31,764 nt of DNA from Pseudomonadota bacterium (GTDB lineage: Bacteria; Pseudomonadota; Alphaproteobacteria; Azospirillales; Azospirillaceae): the NCBI GenBank assembly GCA_023411035.1, contig JAEYPE010000208.1:1-31764 (forward strand), in the 5' to 3' direction. The position numbers and the translations under genes were made by a program. Position 1 is the first letter of the stretch, and every line of letters starts with the position of its first letter. A model generated the notes under the pieces. The model was not told where the DNA came from, did no database searches, and saw only the letters and a program-made list of their open reading frames with translations. Below are positions 1-8,623 of this stretch, one piece after another.

Positions 1-195
1 GAGTCCGTCCGCGCCGCCGGTGCGGGCGCACGGCGGCGCGGTGCGGCCAGCCGCGCCCGCTGACGCCGGCGCGGACGCGCGGCGCGCACCGGCATAGCGC
101 GGAAAAATCGCACGCGGCCCGCCGGGATTCCGGCATGGCTCCGCGTATGGCCAGATGCGGAGCCTTCGGTGGGGCGGCAAACCGCCCCCGCGGAA
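1..195. other. Window edge, no gene assigned
   Basis: This stretch is extremely GC-rich and no complete gene can be supported. Reading frame 2 on the plus strand runs open from the window edge to a TAG at 95-97 and would give an Ala/Pro/Arg-rich tail. That could be the C-terminus of a gene starting outside the window, but frame 1 also closes early and the minus frames are open too, so the call cannot be made. A hairpin with an 8-bp stem (GGCTCCGC at 137-144, GCGGAGCC at 157-164) lies just past the 3' end of the minus-strand gene that stops at 196. It has no U-run on either strand, so it is at best a weak or Rho-assisted transcription end. Confidence 0.3.
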
Positions 196-750
196 TCAAC
201 GGCTTGCCGGCCCGTCCTCATCCAAAATCCGGGCTATGCCGACCAGGCGCGCAGCGGCGCCCAGTTCATGGAAGAGGCCAAGGCCGCGCCAATCCAGCCG
301 GTTCCAGCCGGCAACGATCCAGGCAACCGTGCCGTGGGTGTCGTGCGCGCCCTCACTGGCGCAGAAGCACCATTCATCAGCCGGGGCCACTCCCGGATCA
401 TGGAACGCCGTCAACTCGGCCAGCTTGGCACCGAAACTGGCCGCCGCGCAATCGAGCATGACAACACCGTGCGTGGCGATCACCGTGCCGCGGGCATCGG
501 CCGCGCCGATCCAGAACGACGGGGCCGAGATTGGCCGGGGCAGGAGCGGGAACCAGCCTTCCCGGTTGGCCGCGTTCACCGCTTCCAGCGCAGCCCAATC
601 GTCGGATATGAACAGTTCCAGCCCCTTCCCGCGGAGGCCGGCGCACAGCCGCTCACGCGCCGCCCTCAGATCTCCGGACAACGGCCCGTTGCCCACGTCC
701 ACCGCCGCCAGCGGCAGACGCCGACCCGTCCCGAAACATCCCCCGTCCAT
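196..750 (-). CDS. Hypothetical protein, possibly GNAT-like
   Basis: The predicted product is 184 aa with no signal peptide or membrane segment. The start is ATG at 750, with GGAG about 8 nt upstream. The C-terminal third contains DWRGLGLFHEL, which loosely resembles the RGxGL acetyl-CoA loop of GNAT acetyltransferases, preceded by a hydrophobic strand-like run (GTVAWIVAGW). A cysteine pair (WCFCAS) and a central tryptophan-rich part are also visible. The GNAT resemblance rests on one motif and overall strand/helix feel, so the function is unassigned. It is divergent from the gene at 839, with an 88-bp spacer that must hold both promoters. Codon use is typical of the region, so it is probably a real gene. 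Confidence 0.6.
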   Translation of the reverse strand: MDGGCFGTGRRLPLAAVDVGNGPLSGDLRAARERLCAGLRGKGLELFISDDWAALEAVNAANREGWFPLLPRPISAPSFWIGAADARGTVIATHGVVMLDCAAASFGAKLAELTAFHDPGVAPADEWCFCASEGAHDTHGTVAWIVAGWNRLDWRGLGLFHELGAAARLVGIARILDEDGPASR

Positions 751-838
751 CGCTCGCGCTCCGATAGGTTACCCCTTCCGGCATTTGTGCACGAAGCAAT
801 GGCCGCGCGTCCCGGCGTCCCATTGTAGGACGAGAGTC

Positions 839-1396
839 ATGCATGCCCCGACGACCGCATGGACTTTATTGGAGCGCTGGGCCGCCCTTGAGGGCGAGCG
901 GGCCGCCGTCGCTGCGGAGATTGCGCGCCGCCGCGCGTTGGTGCCCGTCGCTGCAGTTCAATGGGGCCGCCATACCGTGACCGACGCGGACGCCCTGAAG
1001 GCCGCTCCGCCGCCCGGCTGGGCGCTTCTGGACGTTCAAGCGATGGAGCGGCATCGACGGAAGGTGGAGGCGCTTGCTAACGAGCTGGAGGCCGCCCAGC
1101 GGCACGCCAACGAGGCACTGCGGACACTCGGCGTCCCCGACCTGGAGGCGCAGGCCCGGCAGCTCGGCGAGGAGGCGGCTTGGATCGCGGCGGCGATCCG
1201 GCGCGCACCAATCACCAGCTCCGCCGACGTACTGGCGCGTCTCGACATCCTCACTGTGCAATGGAACGCGTCCGGCGAGATCGCCGACCCCGGCCGGCTA
1301 CTGGCTGAGTTGCTGGTGCTGATGGAGGCCATCGCCCGACGCCGGCCCCAGTTCGTGCCGACCTGGACGAGGCGGCGGGCGGTGGAGCAGGGCTGA
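839..1396 (+). CDS. Hypothetical coiled-coil protein
   Basis: The product is a predicted 185-aa soluble protein. I chose the ATG at 839 because AGGACGAG lies a few bases upstream. The same frame is open far upstream to 155, but that part is antisense to the divergent gene at 196-750 and has no ribosome site. The protein is rich in Ala, Arg, Glu and Leu. Residues about 10-35 and 60-125 read as heptad-like amphipathic helices (a coiled coil), followed by an ITSSADVLARLDIL segment and a Leu-rich helix. No catalytic motif is visible. It looks like the helical hypothetical proteins common in Azospirillum-type genomes, but I cannot name a family. A structured intergenic region follows its stop codon. 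Confidence 0.6.
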   Translation: MHAPTTAWTLLERWAALEGERAAVAAEIARRRALVPVAAVQWGRHTVTDADALKAAPPPGWALLDVQAMERHRRKVEALANELEAAQRHANEALRTLGVPDLEAQARQLGEEAAWIAAAIRRAPITSSADVLARLDILTVQWNASGEIADPGRLLAELLVLMEAIARRRPQFVPTWTRRRAVEQG

Positions 1397-1453
1397 TCAG
1401 CCAGCAAGCCCACTCAGTTTGTTCCCCTGGAGTTCCCCCAAAGCCCTCCGGAC

Positions 1454-1488
1454 AAAAAAACCGCCGGCTAACCTGTTGATTAGCCGGC
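1454..1488 (-). terminator. Rho-independent terminator, minus strand
   Basis: A perfect 9-bp stem, GCCGGCTAA (1463-1471) with TTAGCCGGC (1480-1488), has an 8-nt loop and is followed on the minus strand by GG and seven T (complement of 1454-1460). This is the classic intrinsic terminator layout. It closes whatever is transcribed leftward from the 1.5-1.8 kb region. No protein gene ends immediately upstream of it. Confidence 0.8.
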
Positions 1489-1592
1489 GAGTTGAACAGG
1501 GAGGCTTCACGTCTGGGAGACGCTGGGTCCGAAGACCCAACCCCGGAAGCGGGCTTCCGGGACGAAACGCCGGATGCTGCGGCGCAACATCC
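1454..1592 (-). ncRNA. Candidate structured small RNA
   Basis: Five consecutive near-perfect hairpins lie in about 130 bp. On the plus strand they are GGATGCTGC/GCAACATCC (1572-1592, one G-U pair), CCCGGAAGC/GCTTCCGGG (1542-1561), TGGGTC/GACCCA (1524-1539), CGTCT/AGACG (1510-1522) and GCCGGCTAA/TTAGCCGGC (1463-1488). Minus-strand transcription is favoured for two reasons. The last hairpin is then followed by seven U residues (A-run at 1454-1460), and the third loop becomes the extra-stable tetraloop C(UUCG)G. A sixth hairpin (GCCATGCG/CGCATGGC, 1650-1670) lies upstream and may be part of the same RNA. No resemblance to RNase P, SRP, tmRNA or tRNA was recognised. It could instead be an extended 3' UTR of the LysR gene, although that gene has its own terminator at 1844-1867. 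Confidence 0.45.
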
Positions 1593-1843
1593 AACGCCTA
1601 AGATTTGACCATTCTGCCCAAGGGATTCCATCCCCAAATATCCAAATCGGCCATGCGAGAACCGCATGGCTTGTAAGGGGCTGAAGAATAACGAAAAATT
1701 GGCGTGCGGATGCGTATGGTGCCAAAGGATGGGTGATGCGCGACCGGAATCGGCAATCGGATTGCAAAGATGTAGGACAGTTTCGGGTACAATACGTACA
1801 AAAAGAAAGGCGCCCGACGCTGCATGCCAGACGCCTCTGCATT

Positions 1844-1867
1844 GAAAACAGGCAGACGCACTGCCTG
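1844..1867 (-). terminator. Terminator of the LysR gene
   Basis: CAGGCAG (1849-1855) and CTGCCTG (1861-1867) form a perfect 7-bp stem around a 5-nt loop. On the minus strand it is followed by TTTTC. It begins about 19 nt past the LysR stop codon, which fits an intrinsic terminator. Confidence 0.75.
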
Positions 1868-1885
1868 CACAAAGGCTGGGCTGGC

Positions 1886-2779
1886 TTAAAAGGCCGACTC
1901 CGCCACCTTCTTCACCAGGAAGTCACGGAAGACCGCGATGCGCTTGGAATGGCGCAGTTCCTCGGCGTAGACGAAGTAGGCGTCCACCTTCGGGCCGTCC
2001 ACGTCCGGCAGGACGCGGGTCAGTTCCTTGCTGCCGTCTACCAGGAAGTCGGGCAGGGCGGCGATGCCCAGGCCGCTCTCCACCGCGCGGTACATGGCGT
2101 AGATGCTGTTGACCTGCAGGATCGGCCTGCGGGCTCCCGGCGCCGGGTCTCCTACCTCGTTGATCCAGTTGACATTGGCGATGGGGGCGCGGACGTCCGG
2201 CGGGTAGGCCACGATGTCGTGCCCGTCCAGGTCGGCGGCGATCTTCGGGGTGCCGCGCTTCTTCAGATACTCCTGGTGGGCGTAGAGGTGGAAATGCACC
2301 GACATCAGATGGCGCTGGATCAGGTCCGGCTGGCGCGGCGTGTTCATGCGGATGGCGATGTCCGCCTCGCGCATCGCCAGATCCAGCTCGTTGTCGTCGA
2401 TCAGCAGGGTGAGCTGGATGTCCGGATAGATCGACAGGAATTCGTTGACGCGCGGGGTCAGCCAAGTGGAACCGAAGGCGACCGTGGTGGTCACGCGCAG
2501 CGGACCCTTCGGATGCTCCCGGCTTTCGGTCAGCATCGCTTCGGTCATCGACAGCTTGGCGAAAACGTCGCGGGCCGTGCGGTGCAGCAGTTCGCCCTGC
2601 TCGGTCAGGATCAGACCGCGCGCGTGCCGGTGAAACAGCGGCACGCCCAGGCTTTCCTCCAGCGCGCTGATCTGGCGGCTGACCGCCGATTGGCTGAGGT
2701 TCAGCGTTTCGCCCGCGTGCGTGAAACTTCCAGCCTCGGCCACGGCGTGGAAGACCCGAAGCTTGTCCCAGTCCATCAT
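1886..2779 (-). CDS. LysR-family transcriptional regulator
   Basis: This is a 297-aa protein of typical LysR length. The N-terminal winged helix-turn-helix spans about residues 4-63 (MDWDKLRVFHAVAEAGSF, then NLSQSAVSRQISALEESLG, and LTEQG at the wing). The C-terminal effector-binding domain (about 90-290) has the family's two-lobe strand/helix pattern. The inducer cannot be told from sequence. The start is ATG at 2779, with a second Met at 2776 equally possible; both have only a weak upstream purine stretch. It is transcribed leftward, away from the 81-aa hypothetical gene at 3183, across a 400-bp spacer. LysR regulators often control a divergent gene, so that neighbour is a possible target, but this is inference. 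An intrinsic terminator follows the stop codon. Confidence 0.92.
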   Translation of the reverse strand: MMDWDKLRVFHAVAEAGSFTHAGETLNLSQSAVSRQISALEESLGVPLFHRHARGLILTEQGELLHRTARDVFAKLSMTEAMLTESREHPKGPLRVTTTVAFGSTWLTPRVNEFLSIYPDIQLTLLIDDNELDLAMREADIAIRMNTPRQPDLIQRHLMSVHFHLYAHQEYLKKRGTPKIAADLDGHDIVAYPPDVRAPIANVNWINEVGDPAPGARRPILQVNSIYAMYRAVESGLGIAALPDFLVDGSKELTRVLPDVDGPKVDAYFVYAEELRHSKRIAVFRDFLVKKVAESAF

Positions 2780-3182
2780 GCCTGTCTTGCTGCCCGCGCC
2801 CTGGCGGGGAGCCTCCCGTTCATTCTTGAAAAAGGCGCATAGCCGCCATGCTCATTTATACCGGGAACGCGCGGCGAACGCACCCCCAACCAAAGGGGGA
2901 CCGCACGAAAAAGAGCCAAGCTTGGTAAGAATTTTCCGATGTGCTGCGAAGAGCCCGCATTTATTTATCCCGCATTGTGGGAACTCCGCTTTTCCCGCAA
3001 CCGAAGGACGGCCACGCCGCGCCGGATTTTCTCAGAAGATAACCGGCGACCGGTGACGCATCGCGAGACTCGGGACCGGGTTCCCCCTTGTTGCGGCGGG
3101 GGCTCCACCCTTGCGCCGTTGCGCCGACGAGGGGCGGACCGTTAATCCGGGGGACGCGGTCTTTGGGGAGGAGGATTTCCGA
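2780..3182. other. Divergent intergenic region
   Basis: About 400 bp lie between the LysR gene and the 81-aa hypothetical gene, with no convincing coding frame. It is noticeably less GC-rich around 2900-3000 than its surroundings, which suits promoters. Visible elements are a CCCCC/GGGGG hairpin (2883-2899), a CCAAGCTTGG palindrome near 2918, and a GAAC-N7-GAAC match at 2865-2879. That match resembles a LexA box but has a GC-only spacer unlike the two convincing boxes in this window. The strong ribosome site GGGGAGGAGG (3165-3174) belongs to the gene at 3183. Confidence 0.4.
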
Positions 3183-3428
3183 ATGCCCGATCAGCAGCAG
3201 CCGGCGCTCACCCGCGATCAGGTGATCGACATTTGTGGACGGCTGGACGACATGCGCATCGCCAACATCATCGGCACGGGCGCCAGCCCCGCCGAACTGA
3301 TGGAGGCCGCCAGTTGGACCGGCGCCGACGATTACATGGGGGAGGCGACGCAGCACCCGCCCTCGGGCCGGGTCGCCCGGCTCGTGGAACTGCTCAAGGC
3401 CGACGAGCCGGACTGGGACGAGCCGTAA
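3183..3428 (+). CDS. Conserved hypothetical protein, 81 aa
   Basis: This is a small soluble acidic protein. The start ATG at 3183 is fixed by GGGGAGGAGG eight bases upstream. The longer frame from 3111 has no such site. The sequence starts with a polar patch (DQQQPALTRDQVIDICGRLDD), then a helix-loop-helix with IGTGASPAELMEAASW, and ends in an acidic tail (DEPDWDEP). It resembles short alphaproteobacterial proteins with an LTRDxVxxICGRLDD-like opening, which to my knowledge have no assigned function. It converges on the MFS exporter gene with a 21-bp gap and is divergent from the LysR gene. Confidence 0.7.
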   Translation: MPDQQQPALTRDQVIDICGRLDDMRIANIIGTGASPAELMEAASWTGADDYMGEATQHPPSGRVARLVELLKADEPDWDEP

Positions 3429-3449
3429 CCGGCGGCCCGATCGGCGGCT

Positions 3450-4889
3450 TCAGTCGGCGGCTTCCAGGGCGCGCGGCGATTCCTTGGCCCGCGCGCGGGC
3501 GCGGTGGCCGCTGATCTCCGAACCGGCGTCGGGCGGCAGCGGCAGGAAGAACAGGGCCGACGCGCAGGCCATCGCCCCGACCGTCAGGAAGGCCGGCACG
3601 AAATCGGTGGGCGTCAGCGCGGCACCAGGGCTGGCGGTGAGTCTCTGCGTCAGGTGCAGCACCGTCGCCCCGATCGCCACGCCCAGGCAGAGCGAGACCT
3701 GCTGCATCACGCTGGCCAGCGTGTTGGCGCGGCTCAGCCGCTCCTTCGGCACCTCGGCGTAGGCCAGGCTGTTCAGGCCGGTGAACTGGAGCGAGCGGAA
3801 GAAGCCGCCCATCAGCAGCGCGCCCAGGATGACCCAGTGCGCCGTCTCGGGCCGGAAGGCGGCGTAGCTCATCAGGATCAGGCCGCTGAGCAGCGCGTTG
3901 GCGACCAGCACCCGGCGGAAGCCCAGCCGGCGAAGGATCGGTCCGGCCAGCGCCTTCATGGTCAGCGCCCCGGCGGCCCCGGCAAAGGTCAGCGCCCCGG
4001 ATTCGAAGGGTGTGAGCCCGAAGCCCACCTGGAGCATCAGCGGCATCAGGAAGGGCACGGCGCCGATGCCGATGCGGAACAGCGTGCCGCCCATGACGGA
4101 CGCCGCGTAGGTCGGCAGCTTCAGCAGCGAGGGATCGAGCACGGGGCGCTCCATCCCGCGGGCGTGGCGCAGATACAGCCACGCGGTGACGGTTCCCAGC
4201 CCCAGCACCCCGGCGACCGCGTAGGGCGGCATCACCCCGCGGCCCACATTCTCCAGCCCGAACATCAGGGCGGCCAGCGCCAGCGCGCTCAAGACGAAAC
4301 CGCGGCTGTCGAAGGGGTCGCGCTCGGTTTCCCGCACGTTGGGGACCAGGGTCAGCACCAGGGCCATCCCGATCAGCCCGATCGGCACGTTGATGTAGAA
4401 GATCCAGCGCCAGGAGGCGTAAGTGGCGATGAAACCGCCCACCAGCGGCCCCAGCGCCGGCCCGATCAGCGCCGGCAGGGTCATCTGCGCCATGGCGGCG
4501 ACCAGCCGCTCCTTCGGCACGGTCTTCAGAAGGATCAGCCGCCCGACCGGCACCATCATCGCTCCGCCCAGCCCCTGGACGATGCGCGCCGCCACCAGCT
4601 CGTACAGCCCGTTCGACAGGCCGCAGAGGACGGAGCCCACGGTGAACACCCCGATGGCCGACGCGAAGACCGTCCGCGTCCCGTAACGGTCGGCCATCCA
4701 GCCGCTGACCGGCAGGAACACCGCCAGCGCCAGCATGTAGGAGGTTATGGCGAGGCTGAGCCGCAGCGGGTCCTCGCCCATCGACCGCGCGATCTCCGGC
4801 AGCGCGGTGGCGATCACCGTCGCGTCCAGATTTTCCATGAACAGGGCGCAGGCGATGATGAAGGGAATGAAGCGTGTGACGCGGGGCAT
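3450..4889 (-). CDS. MFS drug exporter, DHA2 (EmrB/QacA-like)
   Basis: This 479-aa integral membrane protein is predicted to have about 14 hydrophobic segments, matching the DHA2 drug:H+ antiporter family. The DHA2 motif D1 in helix 1 is visible (LDATVIATALPEIA, about residues 21-34). Motif A follows in the loop after helix 2 (GWMADRYGTRTVF, about 63-75), and motif C in helix 5 (ALIGPALGPLVGG, about 140-152), which is characteristic of exporters. The protein ends in a basic cytoplasmic tail. The inferred role is proton-driven efflux of small hydrophobic compounds from the inner membrane; the substrate is unknown. No HlyD/EmrA-type adaptor gene is adjacent, so it probably works alone. It is transcribed in the same direction as the crotonase gene, 102 bp away. 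Confidence 0.9.
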   Translation of the reverse strand: MPRVTRFIPFIIACALFMENLDATVIATALPEIARSMGEDPLRLSLAITSYMLALAVFLPVSGWMADRYGTRTVFASAIGVFTVGSVLCGLSNGLYELVAARIVQGLGGAMMVPVGRLILLKTVPKERLVAAMAQMTLPALIGPALGPLVGGFIATYASWRWIFYINVPIGLIGMALVLTLVPNVRETERDPFDSRGFVLSALALAALMFGLENVGRGVMPPYAVAGVLGLGTVTAWLYLRHARGMERPVLDPSLLKLPTYAASVMGGTLFRIGIGAVPFLMPLMLQVGFGLTPFESGALTFAGAAGALTMKALAGPILRRLGFRRVLVANALLSGLILMSYAAFRPETAHWVILGALLMGGFFRSLQFTGLNSLAYAEVPKERLSRANTLASVMQQVSLCLGVAIGATVLHLTQRLTASPGAALTPTDFVPAFLTVGAMACASALFFLPLPPDAGSEISGHRARARAKESPRALEAAD

Positions 4890-4991
4890 GGCGAACGGGG
4901 ACAGAGAGCGGAGGCGGCGTGTTCATCCCAATCTGGACTTCCGCCGTCCGGATACCATCGCTATGGCGCGGACCCAGGCATGCGCGGGCGC

Positions 4992-5771
4992 TCAGCGCCC
5001 CCGGAACACCGGCTTCCGCTTCTCCAGAAACGCCCGGTAGCCCTCGCGGAAATCCTCCGTGCCGAAGCAGTGATAGCATTCTGCGATCTCCGCCTCGGAC
5101 AGCGGAGTCGGGTCGGACAGGCGGCGGACGAACTGCTTGTGCAGGCGGGCGGCCAGCGGGGCGCCCCCGGCGATGCGTTCGCAGGTCGCGGCGATCTCGC
5201 CCTCGAACGCCTCGTCCGCCACGACGCGGTGGACCAGCCGCTTGTCCTTGGCTTCCTCCGCGCCGAAGACGCGGCCCTCCAGAAGGATTTCCAACGCCGC
5301 CGGGCCGCCCGCGATGTCGTAGACCAGCTTCAGTTCCGGCAGCGCCATGGAGATGCCGAGCCGGCTGACCGGCACGCCGAAGCGGCTGCCGGCGGTGCAG
5401 ACCCGCAGGTCGCAGGCCAGCGCCACGGCAAGCCCGATGCCGCAGCAGGCGCCCTGGATGGCGGCCAGCGTCGGATGCGGCAATTCGCGCAGCAGGTTCA
5501 GGCCCTCGTCCATCAGCACGCCGTAATCGGCGCCCTGTTCGGGGCTGTTGCGCTCCGTCTCGAATTCGGAGATGTCGGCGCCGGGGCTGAAGGCGCGCCC
5601 GCCGGCCCCGCGCAGCACCACCGCGCGCACCGTCTCGTCCGCGCCGAGCTGGCGCAGCAGCGGGATCATTGCGTGCCACATCGGCTTGTCGAAGGCGTTC
5701 AGCTTGTCGGGGTTGCTGAGCGTCAGCGTGGCGACGACGCCGTCGCGCGTCAGGGTCACGGTGCCGGCCAT
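4992..5771 (-). CDS. Enoyl-CoA hydratase/isomerase family protein
   Basis: This 259-aa crotonase-fold protein is of usual length. The oxyanion-hole segments are present: GRAFSPGADISEF (about 58-70) and IQGACCGIGLAVALACDLRV (about 105-124), which would polarise an acyl-CoA thioester. Both glutamates used by classical enoyl-CoA hydratases are missing. Aligning on ACDLRV puts Ala115 at the first position (Glu144 of the rat enzyme), and FGVPV puts Val135 at the second (Glu164). It is therefore unlikely to hydrate enoyl-CoA like the mitochondrial enzyme. An isomerase, dehalogenase or hydrolase-type activity on an acyl-CoA is more plausible, and such crotonase subfamilies exist. It is divergent from the ABC importer operon (167-bp spacer). 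Confidence 0.88.
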   Translation of the reverse strand: MAGTVTLTRDGVVATLTLSNPDKLNAFDKPMWHAMIPLLRQLGADETVRAVVLRGAGGRAFSPGADISEFETERNSPEQGADYGVLMDEGLNLLRELPHPTLAAIQGACCGIGLAVALACDLRVCTAGSRFGVPVSRLGISMALPELKLVYDIAGGPAALEILLEGRVFGAEEAKDKRLVHRVVADEAFEGEIAATCERIAGGAPLAARLHKQFVRRLSDPTPLSEAEIAECYHCFGTEDFREGYRAFLEKRKPVFRGR

Positions 5772-5938
5772 GGCGTGTCGGGCTCCCCATTCATCCGGTT
5801 GCGTTCGGGGCAGACCACAAACACCCGCAGGCCCGTTCCGTCAAGGACTTCGCGGACCCGGCTTCGACGCTGGACCGGAAAGCCGCGGGTCCCCATAGTT
5901 CGTAGCCGGGACCTCACCGGACGAAAGACGACGCCGCG

Positions 5939-7600
5939 ATGCGAACGGGAATAGCCGCTCTTGCCCTGGCCGCCGCCCTCATGGGCACCCCCGCATTCGC
6001 GGCGAAGGACGAGCTGGTGATCGGCATGACCCAGTTCCCGTCCAATTGGCACCCCTCCGTGGAAGCGATGATGGCCAAGAGCTATGTCCTGTCCATGGCG
6101 CGCCGGCCCTTCACCGCCTACGACCCCGACTGGCGGCTGACCTGCCTGCTCTGCACCGATCTGCCGGCGCTGGACAAGGGCACGGCAGAGTACGAGACGC
6201 GGCCCGACGGGAAGAAGGGCATCAAGGTCACCTACACCATCAACCCCAAGGCCGCCTGGGGCGACGGCACGCCGGTGACGACCGAGGACGTGCTGTTCAC
6301 CTGGACGGTCGGCAAGCACCCGCAGAGCGGCTACAGCAACTTCGACCTGTTCGCCCGCGACATCGTGGCGATCGACGTGAAGGACGAGCGCACCTTCACC
6401 ATCCACCGCGACAAGCCGGTGTGCAGCTACGCCGAGATCAACGACTTCGAAATCCTGCCCGCCCATCTGGAGCGCGCGGTGTTCGAGGCGGACCCGGCCA
6501 CCTACCGCAACCGCTCCAAATACGAGACGGACACCACCAACCCCGGCCTCTGGTTCGGCCCCTACCGCATCGCCCAGGTGGAGCCGGGCAGCCATGTGGT
6601 GCTGGAGCCGAACCCCACCTGGTGGGGGGCGAAGCCCGCCTTCAAGCGGGTCATCGTGAAGGCCATCGAGAACACCGCCGCGCTGGAGGCCAACCTGCTG
6701 GCCGGGCAGGTGGACATGGTGCCGGGGGAGACCGGCCTGCCGCTGGATCAGGTGCTGGCCTTCGAAAAGCGGCACGGCAGCCGCTACAGCGTCTTCTACA
6801 AGCCCGGCCTGTTCTTCGAGCATGTGGAGCTGAACCTGGACAATCCGGCGCTGGCCGACATCCGGGTGCGCCGGGCGCTGCTGCACGCCATCGACCGCGA
6901 GGCGATTTCCAAGCAACTTTATGGCGGGCGCCAGCCGGTCGCTCACAACGAGATCAGTCCGCTCGACCGCGTGCACGCGCCGGGCTATCTCACCTATCCC
7001 TTCGATCCGGCGCTGGCGGCCAAGCTGCTGGACGAGGCGGGTTGGAGCGAGCGCCGCGCCGGGGTGCGCCACAACGCCAAGGGGGAACGGCTGTCGCTGG
7101 AGATCATGACGACCGCCGGCAACCGCTCCCGCGAGGTGTTGCAGCAGGTGCTCCAGGCGCAGTGGCGGCAGGCCGGGGTGGAGGTGCGCATCGTCAACGA
7201 GCCCGCCCGCGTCCTGTTCGGCGACACGCTGGAGAAGCGCCGCTTCAAGTCCATGGCCTTGTTCGCCTGGATCAGCGCGCCGGAGAACATCCCGCGCACC
7301 ATCCTGCATTCCAGCATGATCCCGACGGAGGCCAACAACTGGGCGGGCCAGAACTACACGGGGTACAAGAATCCGGAGATGGACCGGGTGCTGGAAGACC
7401 TGGAGCATGTCTGCGAGCCCGACGCCAACCGCGCGCTGTGGGCGAAGCTGCAAACGATCTATGCGCAGGATTTGCCGAACCTGCCGCTGTTCTTCCGCGC
7501 CGACCCCTTCATCCTGCCGCCCTGGCTGGACGGGGTGGTGCCGACCGGGCATCAGGAGTCCAGCACGCTGTGGATCGAGACGTGGAAAGCGAAGGAGTGA
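5939..7600 (+). CDS. ABC peptide-type substrate-binding protein
   Basis: The product is a 553-aa periplasmic solute-binding protein of the SBP_bac_5 (DppA/OppA) family. A signal peptide covers residues 1-21 (MRTGIAALALAAALMGTPAFA, cut before AKDE). Mature family signatures are the WGDGTPVTTEDVLFTW segment near the first third, the LEPNPTWW strand region, and the DIRVRRALLHAIDREAI helix. The family captures di- and oligopeptides, nickel or sugars-conjugates. The specific ligand cannot be read from the sequence. It heads an operon with two permease genes (gap to the next gene 42 bp). The divergent crotonase gene is not obviously related. Confidence 0.92.
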   Translation: MRTGIAALALAAALMGTPAFAAKDELVIGMTQFPSNWHPSVEAMMAKSYVLSMARRPFTAYDPDWRLTCLLCTDLPALDKGTAEYETRPDGKKGIKVTYTINPKAAWGDGTPVTTEDVLFTWTVGKHPQSGYSNFDLFARDIVAIDVKDERTFTIHRDKPVCSYAEINDFEILPAHLERAVFEADPATYRNRSKYETDTTNPGLWFGPYRIAQVEPGSHVVLEPNPTWWGAKPAFKRVIVKAIENTAALEANLLAGQVDMVPGETGLPLDQVLAFEKRHGSRYSVFYKPGLFFEHVELNLDNPALADIRVRRALLHAIDREAISKQLYGGRQPVAHNEISPLDRVHAPGYLTYPFDPALAAKLLDEAGWSERRAGVRHNAKGERLSLEIMTTAGNRSREVLQQVLQAQWRQAGVEVRIVNEPARVLFGDTLEKRRFKSMALFAWISAPENIPRTILHSSMIPTEANNWAGQNYTGYKNPEMDRVLEDLEHVCEPDANRALWAKLQTIYAQDLPNLPLFFRADPFILPPWLDGVVPTGHQESSTLWIETWKAKE

Positions 7601-7642
7601 GGGGGTGATGCAGGCCCTTGCCCCCACGGGCGCCGGGTCCGC

Positions 7643-8619
<977 letters not shown>

Positions 8620-8623
<4 letters not shown>

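Noticed and set aside
155..838. Upstream extension of the coiled-coil gene at 839.
   Set aside because: There is no ribosome site, the composition differs from the rest (Pro/Ser/Arg-rich), and it is antisense to the hypothetical gene at 196-750.
2865..2879. Third GAAC-N7-GAAC match upstream of the LysR gene, a possible LexA box.
   Set aside because: The spacer is all G and C (GCGCGGC), unlike the AT-rich spacers ending in CAG at the two imu boxes. About one chance match to this 8-base pattern is expected in a window of this size, and neither neighbouring gene is an SOS gene.
2939..3356. Small ORFs on both strands in the region between the LysR gene and the MFS gene.
   Set aside because: None has a ribosome site or a protein-like composition, and they overlap the supported 81-aa gene or the promoter region.
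3394..5790. Long minus-strand frame of 798 codons spanning the MFS and crotonase genes.
   Set aside because: It is an out-of-frame shadow, rich in Arg, Gly and Ala with no hydrophobic pattern. The MFS and crotonase proteins read in other frames have family motifs.
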